From contig JAHBVF010000038.1 of assembly GCA_019637685.1 (NCBI GenBank), positions 1-64,000 of the forward strand: a stretch of DNA of 64,000 nt. Direction: 5' to 3'. Origin of the DNA: Caldilineaceae bacterium (GTDB taxonomy: Bacteria > Chloroflexota > Anaerolineae > Caldilineales > Caldilineaceae). The notes beneath the pieces are model-generated. The model saw only the letters and a program-made list of their open reading frames with translations, was not told where the DNA came from and made no database searches. The translations under genes were made by a program, and so were the position numbers. Positions 43,001 to 50,119 of this stretch are shown one piece after another. Each line of letters starts with the position of its first letter. Positions within the stretch are counted from its first letter, which is position 1.

Positions 43001-44856
43001 GCGTCTGGAATGGCTCGGCCTGGAGCGCGCCCGCGGCGTTGACAGCCAACAGCCTGATGGACCGCTCGCCCCAACTGGCGAAGGGCAGCGACGGCACGCT
43101 GATGGCGCTGTGGCAGACCGGCAATGGCGATACGCTGACGGGCACGGGCGCAAATCCTGTGGCACTGACCTACGCGCTGTGGAACGGCAGTAGCTGGTCA
43201 TCGCCTGTTGTGGCTGTGGCCGGTCTGTCTGATCTGCGTCAGGTCCGTCTGGCTGTACGCTCGGCCAGCGAAGCCGCGCTGGTAGTGACCAAAGGCGATG
43301 CCACCCGCAGCGGCGACACCGAACTCTACTACAGCACATTCAACGGTACTGCCTGGAGCGGGCTGCAAGCGGTGACCGCCAATAGCGTCGACGACACCAG
43401 CCCGACGCTGGCCTACGACAGCACCGGTCGCCGCCATCTGCTCTGGCTGGAAGAGGGCGAACTGCGCTGGCTGCTGGACAGCTTTACGATTGCCGACGCG
43501 GCTGTGCCTGTTCCCGCAGAAGTGACAGGTGCTATCCGCGGTCTGGGGCTGACGGCTGGCCCTGGCGGCGTGTTGGCGCTGAACTGGCAGAGCAATCTGC
43601 GCGGGCAGCCCGGCATTGCCACAGCGCTCTACGATCCCGCGGCCAACAGGTGGAGTACACCGGATATTCTGGTCGGCGACGGACCGATTGAAGCCCATCT
43701 GACGCCTGCCTACGCGCCGGATGGCAGACTGCACATTGCCTATCGCAAAACCGCGGCCACAGCCATCACCCGCACACTGACGCTGACGACGAGCGAAGTG
43801 ATTACTGTGCCCAATGTGCTGACAGAAGGCCAGCGCGATCTGGCCTATCTGGTCCACACACCGGGCCGGGACCTGTCCTTTGACCGTCTGACAGTAGAGC
43901 CAGCCAATCCCGCGCCTGGCCAGGGCATAACCCTCACGGCTGTTCTGCGCAACGCGGGCGGTCTGTCCGCCGCGTCCCCCCGGGTGCGCTTCCTGGACGG
44001 TGCTTCCCCGCTTGCCACCCAGGATTTGGCGAATCTGGCCGGTGGCTATACCCGCACGGTGACGGTCCAGACGGTTTTGGGCGCGTCCAACGGCCCATAC
44101 ACCCTGCGCGCAGTGGCCGACCCGGACAGCCAGCTTGCCGAGAGTGACGAGAGCAACAATGAAATCTTTCTGATCACCAGCCAGCCCGATCTGCGCCCTG
44201 GCCTGCCAGACATAACCTCCAGCAGCACAATCGTCTCAGTAACAATTGCCATTGAGAACAGCGGCGCACAGGCCACGTCCACCGGCTTTGCGGTGACGCT
44301 GCGCGCCGGCCATCCGTTGACAGGTACCAATCTGGCCGAAAACCAGTTGCCTGCCCTGGCCGCGGGGCAGTCGGCAATGACGACGCTGGCTGTGGCGGCT
44401 ACTGCTCTCTTGCCAGGCGAACCGACCGCTTTGTGGATTCTTGTGGACAGCGCGGGCCAGGTGGCGGAAAGCGACGAGGGCAACAACAGCCGTTTTACCA
44501 GCTTTCTCCCCTTGCCCGATCTGACCGTGGCCGGACGGGACATCGCCGCGGGTTCGGGCCAATTGCAGATCACTGTCCATAACCGGGGGCAGCGTTCGTC
44601 CGCCGCCGCGTCTGTCTGGATTGGCAAAGGCAGCACACCCCCCACCGGGACCAGTGCTTTTTACACGACAACTGTCAACGCCATTGCCCCAGGCGGCAGC
44701 CAGACGCTTTCTGTGTCCGCCGCGCTGGGCAGGGACCTCTTCGCGGTGAAGATCGACGGGGAGAACAGCTTGGCCGAGAACGATGAAACGAACAATCTGG
44801 CCTTCCGTCGCCTTCAGATACAGGAGTTTCTCCATCTCCCGCTGCTGAATCGCTGA
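40084..44856 (+). CDS. Giant secreted/surface protein with Calx-beta and CARDB domains
   Basis: A 1590-residue protein starting GTG with a strong AAGGAGG. An N-terminal signal/anchor (GILLLGVLSVFLIAWTS) is followed by a beta-rich region; a Calx-beta domain (about 198-305: FSQPEYNAGENEGSATI, DYTASNGSAEEGKDFAATSGTLSF); a CARDB-like domain (about 314-430, ending PDRDRNNNRAQ); a long middle with propeller-like repeats (LAVDSDGKRLLAYIHD, LAYDANGKGVLLWER, LAYDSTGRRHLLWLEEG); and three C-terminal CARDB domains from about 1264, each closing with an AESDExNN motif. It ends LHLPLLNR. An adhesion or matrix role is inferred. Residues 95-102 (LVLSEAEG) look like an in-frame repeat insert. Confidence 0.85.
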   Translation: MTDRSMAIDSTVRRALGILLLGVLSVFLIAWTSTRLSAAMAQTETQPQNTTAHFEGALIPATEGGSVGDVIAFDVTYDANGNPTNVDYTLTISSLVLSEAEGPLCASGGQAAYTGNTKTLLPWPGGQKMYTFVGDERPGGVYPSQVSVTGLLGRSLTGKYIGPNHSQGTVQAFYEISEGDVSFTIRCIWTWKISNGPGGVLSFSQPEYNAGENEGSATITAVRQEVLVGTVTVDYTASNGSAEEGKDFAATSGTLSFGPSETQKQFTVPILPDEEVEGIETLSLTLSNASTGAVLDAPNPATLKIDDTPNLAVLPFALNTSQLAQEGTKFIFKNVVVRVFNNSDDNGETVPQATLQVKNGDTVVHTASVGPLPPGGSPLEVTFDWEVTDLLIAGAGSAQLALIATVDPGGTIPDRDRNNNRAQAGLAVSVLPVVAQIDPQYELQGKFFLRGVPVSNKISVTVNDWNGDAQGQGSAPFGQLHFKLNQNETTVPGQIGKMDHTYDMGTDFANAGECFANTLSIWAEGAHPSFVTDPAPPFVTTAVNLPQWVDWVKANLQQYDLTFTASGAGKLVNYMYGFSFPEPPFSPNATVPGNVPILGGSVFGFLPPTVASIDTTTSSGGPGSVEAQGQTGFTSPVFTGSAELFGSGETHFRCKQGVPVLDFDSTTFGFVFDHKNASKDLKLNQVLPTLADALALIPFWGSELAAGVNTSKVGVAYNVGGGLAASFRDKGAGELEFDTARGSAEIGLSASSTLNVLDDLSLSITGGGKPYVTVKVPRPPIDYLEQIGLELAFEAIYQIWSFQGSIPIGVDCSLPGGCGLTGGRAHLLADSTGWQLLPSATGGPDYARFQTGDPPPRIGNGAVTESTLLSNIYAAPAPALAVDSDGKRLLAYIHDTPGAPQGRGTDVRALHWNGTAWESPVSVTSDQQPEYNPALAYDANGKGVLLWERSNLSTAVTPSLDITFTQSLEIATSVWNGSAWSAPAALTANSLMDRSPQLAKGSDGTLMALWQTGNGDTLTGTGANPVALTYALWNGSSWSSPVVAVAGLSDLRQVRLAVRSASEAALVVTKGDATRSGDTELYYSTFNGTAWSGLQAVTANSVDDTSPTLAYDSTGRRHLLWLEEGELRWLLDSFTIADAAVPVPAEVTGAIRGLGLTAGPGGVLALNWQSNLRGQPGIATALYDPAANRWSTPDILVGDGPIEAHLTPAYAPDGRLHIAYRKTAATAITRTLTLTTSEVITVPNVLTEGQRDLAYLVHTPGRDLSFDRLTVEPANPAPGQGITLTAVLRNAGGLSAASPRVRFLDGASPLATQDLANLAGGYTRTVTVQTVLGASNGPYTLRAVADPDSQLAESDESNNEIFLITSQPDLRPGLPDITSSSTIVSVTIAIENSGAQATSTGFAVTLRAGHPLTGTNLAENQLPALAAGQSAMTTLAVAATALLPGEPTALWILVDSAGQVAESDEGNNSRFTSFLPLPDLTVAGRDIAAGSGQLQITVHNRGQRSSAAASVWIGKGSTPPTGTSAFYTTTVNAIAPGGSQTLSVSAALGRDLFAVKIDGENSLAENDETNNLAFRRLQIQEFLHLPLLNR

Positions 44857-45008
44857 CTGTATCCCAAAAATTCGGAGAGCCTTTGGGGAATGCTTGGGGA
44901 ACATTTGCGCGGACCCACAGAAGGAATCCAGGCGCGGTTTGGGCCGGGCACTGTTGGCCGTGGAACTGCTGGCCCTGTTCAACGGCGTCAAATCACAGAT
45001 GGCGCAGG

Positions 45009-46019
45009 TCAGTCGGGCTGGCCGCCCAACAGAGGCAGGACCCGTTCTCCCAGCAGGCGCAGACCCGATTCTGCTGTCAGGCCGTGGGGCGTGCCGAATT
45101 CCACACGGCTTGCGCCGGCTTCAAATAGCGCGGATGCCTGTTCGGCCACACTTTCCGGCGATCCGGCAAAGGCAAAGCGGGCCAGGAGTTCGTCGGAAAT
45201 GAAGCGGGCCGCGGCGTCAAAATCGTAGCGAGCCGCGGCGGCTTTCATGCCGGCCAGCCGCTCTGGATCAATCGTGACGGTTGGGTCCAGGGCCGCGACA
45301 ATCGGCAGATAGAGGGCCACCTCGCGGCGGGCCAAAGCGCGGGCCGCGGCCGCGTCTTCGTCCACCACACAGACCGCGCCGACCACCACCCCCACATCTT
45401 CGTTCCGTCGCCCTGCTCCCGCCGCGTGCCGATCGATCAGTCCCCGCATCCACGCAGCCGCGTCCGGGTTGGCCGAGCCGCCCACCTTTACTTCGCTGAT
45501 GGAAGACAGGCAGGCGGCCAGGGTTTTCTCCCCCCACGTGCCCAGCAAAAAAGGAATCTCCGGGTTTTGGATCGTCCAGCGCAGGCTGTCGCCCCCGGCC
45601 AGGGGAAAGATGGAGCCGGTCAGCGGTTCTTTTGACTGGCGCAGCAGATGGCGCGCACAGGCGAAGGCTTCGGCCAGGGCTGTGACCGGCGCTGTGGGGT
45701 GCAGTCCCACAAAGTCCAGCCAGCCCCCCCGCACCAGTCCCAGATAGGCCCGCCCGTTGCTGGCTTCGTCGATGAGCGCGGCGTTGGCGGCCAGGTTTAT
45801 GGGGTGGCAGGTGAAGGGATTGACCGCGGCCGGGCCGATGCGTACCCGGTGGGTGGCGCGGGCGATCTCCAGCAGGGGCAGCCAGGCCGGTTGGTAGAGC
45901 ATATCGTTGTAGACAGTCACGCCGTCGAATCCGTAGGACTCGGCCTGGGCGGCTAACGGGCCATAGGCGGCCAAGGGCTTGTCGGTTTGGAACGCGATGG
46001 AAAGCTGACGAGAGGCCAC
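45009..46019 (-). CDS. Luciferase-like monooxygenase (LLM) flavin/F420-dependent oxidoreductase
   Basis: TIM-barrel oxidoreductase of 336 residues from GTG 46019 (GGAG eight bases upstream). Family hallmarks are SIAFQTDKPLAAYGPLAAQAESYGFDGVTVYND, VRIGPAAVNPFTCHPINLAANAALIDEASNGRAYLGLVRG, and the C-terminal FAFAGSPESVAEQASALFEAGASRVEFGTPHG. The arrangement resembles methylene-tetrahydromethanopterin reductase-type enzymes that use F420, but cofactor and substrate cannot be told from sequence alone. It is convergent with the giant protein gene (152-bp gap with no feature). Confidence 0.87.
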   Translation of the reverse strand: MASRQLSIAFQTDKPLAAYGPLAAQAESYGFDGVTVYNDMLYQPAWLPLLEIARATHRVRIGPAAVNPFTCHPINLAANAALIDEASNGRAYLGLVRGGWLDFVGLHPTAPVTALAEAFACARHLLRQSKEPLTGSIFPLAGGDSLRWTIQNPEIPFLLGTWGEKTLAACLSSISEVKVGGSANPDAAAWMRGLIDRHAAGAGRRNEDVGVVVGAVCVVDEDAAAARALARREVALYLPIVAALDPTVTIDPERLAGMKAAAARYDFDAAARFISDELLARFAFAGSPESVAEQASALFEAGASRVEFGTPHGLTAESGLRLLGERVLPLLGGQPD

Positions 46020-46100
46020 GGGCGATTCTCCGGTGGAGTGGGAATGATTGAGGGAGTTGTACCCCAAAGCAGAGAAGAAAGCAAACAACGGGGCGAATAA

Positions 46101-46141
46101 TTGCTTGCCCCTGACCTTTTTGGTAGAATGTTTGTTCTACC
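46101..46141 (+). promoter_or_regulatory. Promoter with palindromic operator before the second MATE gene
   Basis: TTGCTT (46101-46106), 17 bp, TAGAAT (46124-46129). The -10 box is embedded in a 20-bp palindrome GGTAGAA-N6-TTCTACC (46122-46141). On the minus strand the core reads GAACAAACATTC, 10 of 12 identical to the recA LexA box. The ribosome site AAGGTGA is 30 bp further down. A repressor bound here would cover the -10 box. Confidence 0.55.
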
Positions 46142-46175
46142 TTGCGTCCGAAAATCTTTGAAAAAGGTGATACCG

Positions 46176-47576
46176 ATGAGCACAGAGACTCTGATCGCCG
46201 AAGATCCCGAAAATGTTGCTCAACCGGCTGAACAGCTTTCCACCAATCGCCGGGTCTTTAATCTGGCCTGGCCTGTGATTGGGGAAAATTTTCTCGAAAC
46301 AATGCTGGGGATTGTGGACACGCTTCTGGTGGCGCGGTTGGGCGCGGTTGCCATTGCCGGCGTGGGCAGTTCGTTGCAGGTGATGTTCTTTGTCATCGCC
46401 GCGCTCAGTGCATTGTCGGTGGGCAGCTCGGTGTTGGTGGCCCAGGCCGTGGGCGCGCACAAGTTCGAGCGGGCCTCTGATCTGGCCCGGCAGTCGATTG
46501 TGTGGAGCGTCTGCTTTTCCGTGCCGCTGGCGCTGCTCGGCTTCTTTCTGGCCGACCCCATCCTGTCGGTTTTTGGGCTGGAGCCAGATGTGGCCGCGGT
46601 TGCCAGTGAATATCTTAAAGTGACAATGGGCACGGTTGTTGTGCTGGTGGTGCTCTTTATCGGCGGCGGTGTGCTGCGGGGCGCGGGCGATTCCCGCACG
46701 CCTATGCAGGTGACAGCTTTGGCCAATGTCGTCAATATTTTCCTCACCTACGGGCTGATCTTTGGGACGTGGGGGCTGCCCGCGTTGGGTTCGGTGGGCA
46801 GCGCGTGGGCTACCTTCCTCTCCCGCCTGCTGGCTGTGGTCATTCTGCTCTGGGCAATGAGCCGGGGACGCAATGGCGTGACGATCGGCGGGCGGGCCAA
46901 CTGGCTGCCCCGGATTCCCGTGGCCCGTTCCGTTTTGCAGATCGGCGTGCCGGCCGCGGTGGAGCAGGTGCTGATCTCCGCGGCGTTTACTGTCTTGACG
47001 ATCGTTGTGGCCACATTGGGCACAGCCGCGCTGGCCTCCCATCGCATCGCGTTCAATGCCCTCTCCCTCTCCTTTCTGCCCGGCTTTGGCTTTAGCATTG
47101 CGGCCACCGCGCTGGTGGGTCAGTCGGTGGGTGCCCGGCGTCTGGATCAGGGCAGCGAGGCCGCGCACACAGCCGCGCGCTGGGGTGCTATTTGGATGGG
47201 GAGTATGGCCGTTCTCTTTTTCCTCTTTGCCACGCCAATTATGCGGGCCTTTACCGACGAGGCCGACGTCGTTCGTCAGGGCGCGGCCAGCCTGCGGGTG
47301 TTGGCCTTTTCCCAGCCGTTCTGGGCGCTGCTCTTTGTCTATTCCGGCAGTCTGCGCGGCTTGGGCAACACCAGCTTTCCCCTGCGTGTCAATACCGTAG
47401 GCATTTGGAGCACAGTCCTGCTTGGCTGGCTGGCTGTCACCTTCTGGAGTGGGGGCGTCGCCGAAGTCTGGGCCGCTTTTATCCTTACCTCTCCCCTGAT
47501 GGCGTGGATTCTGTTCCGCCGCTTCCGTGGGGAAATTGTCAATGCACCCGCGCCCGCGCCAGTGGCGGGAGACTGA
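46176..47576 (+). CDS. MATE family efflux transporter
   Basis: Second multidrug/toxin exporter of the window, 466 residues, ATG with AAGGTGA six bases upstream. First-half FNLAWPVIGENFLETMLGIVDTLLVARLG and GGGVLRGAGDSRTP, second-half VLQIGVPAAVEQVLISAAFTVLTIVVATLG and SGSLRGLGNTSFP. It is a different subgroup from the exporter at 38429 and has no soluble tail. The promoter upstream carries an operator-like palindrome, so inducible expression is likely. Confidence 0.93.
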   Translation: MSTETLIAEDPENVAQPAEQLSTNRRVFNLAWPVIGENFLETMLGIVDTLLVARLGAVAIAGVGSSLQVMFFVIAALSALSVGSSVLVAQAVGAHKFERASDLARQSIVWSVCFSVPLALLGFFLADPILSVFGLEPDVAAVASEYLKVTMGTVVVLVVLFIGGGVLRGAGDSRTPMQVTALANVVNIFLTYGLIFGTWGLPALGSVGSAWATFLSRLLAVVILLWAMSRGRNGVTIGGRANWLPRIPVARSVLQIGVPAAVEQVLISAAFTVLTIVVATLGTAALASHRIAFNALSLSFLPGFGFSIAATALVGQSVGARRLDQGSEAAHTAARWGAIWMGSMAVLFFLFATPIMRAFTDEADVVRQGAASLRVLAFSQPFWALLFVYSGSLRGLGNTSFPLRVNTVGIWSTVLLGWLAVTFWSGGVAEVWAAFILTSPLMAWILFRRFRGEIVNAPAPAPVAGD

Positions 47577-47637
47577 GCGGCTTTTCCACGAAAGCCATCT
47601 GATTGGCTCCTGTCTATTCGTTCCCAGAAAGATTCTT

Positions 47638-48273
47638 ATGGATTCCGCCTCACCCCGCTATCCTATCCCGGCTGCTCGTCACCGGGTGCAGGAAGAGATT
47701 TTGCGCAGCCGTTTCATCACAACAGTGGCGCCCGCCGCGACTGTGGAGGAAGCCCGTTCGTTTATCGACCAGATGCGGGCCGAGTTTGCCGACGCCAGCC
47801 ACAATTGTTGGGCCTATGTGGTGGGGCCGCCCGCTTCCTCAGCGCAGAACGGCATGAGCGACGACGGCGAACCCCACGGCACCGCGGGTCGTCCAATGCT
47901 GACAGTTCTGCTCCACAGCGGCGTGGGTGATGTGGTGGCGGTCGTCACCCGCTATTTTGGCGGCACACTGCTGGGCAAAGGTGGGCTGGTGCGGGCCTAT
48001 AGTGGGGGGGTGCAGTTGGCGCTGGAAAGCCTGCCCACAGCCGAGAAAGTGGAAAAACGTCGCTTGGCCCTTCTCTTTGACTACAGCGCCATCACCGCGG
48101 TGCAGCGGATGTTGCCTGACTATGAAACAGAACTGCTGGCGGAGAATTACGGTGTGGACGTGGGGTATGAGGTGCAGATGCCGGTGGAGCAGGTGGCCCG
48201 TTTTCGAGCGGACATCGCGGATTTGACGAATGGGCAAGCGCTTGTCGAGGAGGTCGACGAACTGATGGATTGA
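47638..48273 (+). CDS. YigZ/IMPACT family protein
   Basis: Conserved two-domain protein related to eukaryotic IMPACT. The 211-residue product has the family signature DDGEPHGTAGRPML, followed by VVTRYFGGTLLGKGGLVRAYS, and a C-terminal domain like EF-G domain V. The biochemical role of YigZ is not settled; links to translation or stress have been proposed. It begins 61 bp after the MATE gene on the same strand and may be co-transcribed. Confidence 0.93.
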   Translation: MDSASPRYPIPAARHRVQEEILRSRFITTVAPAATVEEARSFIDQMRAEFADASHNCWAYVVGPPASSAQNGMSDDGEPHGTAGRPMLTVLLHSGVGDVVAVVTRYFGGTLLGKGGLVRAYSGGVQLALESLPTAEKVEKRRLALLFDYSAITAVQRMLPDYETELLAENYGVDVGYEVQMPVEQVARFRADIADLTNGQALVEEVDELMD

Positions 48274-48287
48274 CGGGAGCCTGCCGC

Positions 48288-49100
48288 TTATTTCAGCAAC
48301 TCACTGTCCGGCATTGTCCCTCTGTCACCTGTGATTTCTCCAATCGACGCTAGCACCACGTGGGCCAGAGTCTCCAACTCCTCTCGGCTGGCCGGGCCAG
48401 TGAGAACCCCCACGCACAGCCCCACGCCCGCGGCCCGTCCCATGCGCATGTCTGTCAAAGAATCCCCTACCATCACGGCCCGTTCTACGGGCACGCCGTA
48501 ATGGGCACAGGCTGCCCAGATAGCTTCGGGCGCGGGCTTTTTGGGATAGGGATCGTCGCTGGCAATGATGAATTCCACCTCTTCACCGAGACCAAAATGT
48601 TCCAGCGTATAGAGCGTCGGCGCGCGCTCGTCGCTGGTGATGACGGCGACCGCGATGCCTGCTGCGCGCAGGGAGCCAAAAAGTGTGGGAAGGTCTGTGG
48701 GCGCGGTGAGCAGGGCCGGGTCCAGGGGCTTATCCATCTCGGCCAGGAATGTGCGGCCCGCCAGGGCTACGGCCTCGTCCCAACTGAGGGGCGGCTGGCT
48801 GTGGCGATAGAGGACGGCCGCGACAATTGTGCCAATGGCGGCATTGGCCGCGGTGGCGAAAGGGCCGTGGGTGGAGAAGCGTCCCGGGGCCAGCGGGTGA
48901 TCTGGCGCGGGGGTATAGCCCAGTGTGGCGTTGAGTTCGGCCCGGATAACCCCGGGATTGTCCACTTCTTTCGTCACGGCATCAATCGCGGAGAGATAGA
49001 TGTGCTGCCAAATCGGCTCGAAATGGGCGAGGGTTCCGTCTTTGTCGAAAATAATCAGCCCCGCGTCAAAGGCGACAGGGCCAAAATGGAGGGGGGCCAT
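48288..49100 (-). CDS. HAD-superfamily hydrolase, phosphoglycolate phosphatase-like
   Basis: Small-molecule phosphatase of 270 residues with all four HAD motifs: FDKDGTL (nucleophile Asp19, general acid Asp21), VITSDE, the lysine in YPKKPAP, and VMVGDSLTDM. The helical cap between motifs I and II places it with phosphoglycolate phosphatase-like class I HADs. AAGGAAAA lies before the ATG. It is the third gene of a fakA-fakB-HAD run, 46 bp after fakB. The substrate is unknown; convergent with yigZ. Confidence 0.9.
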   Translation of the reverse strand: MAPLHFGPVAFDAGLIIFDKDGTLAHFEPIWQHIYLSAIDAVTKEVDNPGVIRAELNATLGYTPAPDHPLAPGRFSTHGPFATAANAAIGTIVAAVLYRHSQPPLSWDEAVALAGRTFLAEMDKPLDPALLTAPTDLPTLFGSLRAAGIAVAVITSDERAPTLYTLEHFGLGEEVEFIIASDDPYPKKPAPEAIWAACAHYGVPVERAVMVGDSLTDMRMGRAAGVGLCVGVLTGPASREELETLAHVVLASIGEITGDRGTMPDSELLK

Positions 49101-49146
49101 TGGTTTTCCTTCTCTGGGGCAGACGGATGGCAGTCGGTGTCTGGAG

Positions 49147-49989
49147 TCACTTTATAAAGAGCAGGCCGAGGCTGTTGGGGCCTGTGTGTACGGCAATGGC
49201 CGCGCTGGCCGGCTCCAGCAGTATATCGCCGCCTTCCACCACATATTGCCGGTAATCGGGTAGCAGCCCTTCGGCCAGCACTTTGGCTTCGTCGCTGGTG
49301 TAAATCAGCCCCAGACCCCGCACGGGCGCGGCATCGGCCAGTGTGTCGGTCAGCCAGGCCAGCCCCTTGCGGTGGCTGCGGGTGCGGGCCGCCACATCAG
49401 CCGAATTGTGGGCGACGCGCAGGATGGGCTTGATATTGAGCACATTGGCAATCAGCTCGCCCACCCGCCCGATGCGTCCACCCCGGCGCACAAATTCCAG
49501 TGTGTTCAGCAGGGCATAGGCTTCCAGATTGGCCGTTTCGGCGCGCAGGGATTCGGCAATCTGGGCCAGCTCTCCGCCTGCTTCCACCCGACGTGCGGCT
49601 TCCAGCACCAGCAAGCCCAGCGCCAGAGAGGTGGTCCCGCTGTCCACCAATTCCACTTCCAGGTCATAGTCCTGGGCGGCCAGGCGCGCGCCATTGAAGG
49701 TGCCGCTGAGACCGCTGCCCACAAAGAGACCCAGCACCTGGCGCGCGCCCCGGCGCTGGGCTTCTTCAAAGGCGGCCGCGTAGTCCTCGCCAGAGGGTAA
49801 TGAAGTGGCGGGCGTGCTCTGGCTGGAAAACATCCGCTGAAAAAGCTCCTGCGCGGTCAGGTCTACTCCCTCCCGGTAGACGTCTTCCCCGATGCGCACC
49901 TGGCAGGGAGTAATGATTAGCTGGTATCGTTCGACCAGTTCTGTGGGCAGGGTACACGTGCTGTCTGTGATGATGGCAATTTGGCTCAT
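49147..49989 (-). CDS. fakB: DegV family protein, probable fatty acid-binding subunit FakB
   Basis: DegV proteins bind a fatty acid and present it to the kinase FakA for phosphorylation, allowing use of exogenous fatty acids. The 280-residue protein starts IAIITDSTCTLPTELVERYQLIITPCQV and has the fatty-acid pocket motifs TSLPSGEDYAAAFEEA, GLFVGSGLSGTFNGARLAA and VDSGTTSLALGLLVLEAA, followed by LEFVRRGGRIGRVGELIANVLNIKPIL. It lies directly downstream of the fakA homologue, which supports the pairing. A mobile element separates the two genes. Confidence 0.92.
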   Translation of the reverse strand: MSQIAIITDSTCTLPTELVERYQLIITPCQVRIGEDVYREGVDLTAQELFQRMFSSQSTPATSLPSGEDYAAAFEEAQRRGARQVLGLFVGSGLSGTFNGARLAAQDYDLEVELVDSGTTSLALGLLVLEAARRVEAGGELAQIAESLRAETANLEAYALLNTLEFVRRGGRIGRVGELIANVLNIKPILRVAHNSADVAARTRSHRKGLAWLTDTLADAAPVRGLGLIYTSDEAKVLAEGLLPDYRQYVVEGGDILLEPASAAIAVHTGPNSLGLLFIK

Positions 49990-50014
49990 TGCTGGCTACT
50001 TTCGTTGTTTTGCG

Positions 50015-50119
50015 TTAGGCTTTTCCAACAAGTAAATTCCCCAAATTGATTTGGAAAAGCCCAAGCCGTTGAGGGAAATTGTCGCCGGATCGGGGATTTA
50101 TTTTCTTTGAACGGCCTTA
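50015..50119 (+). mobile_element. 99-bp MITE-like element, copy 3, in the fakA stop codon
   Basis: Body 50018-50116 flanked by TTA at 50015-50017 and TTA at 50117-50119; the latter is the complement of the fakA TAA stop. Relative to the gene the element is reversed compared with copies 1 and 2. Without the insertion fakA and fakB would be about 25 bp apart instead of 127. Confidence 0.88.
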
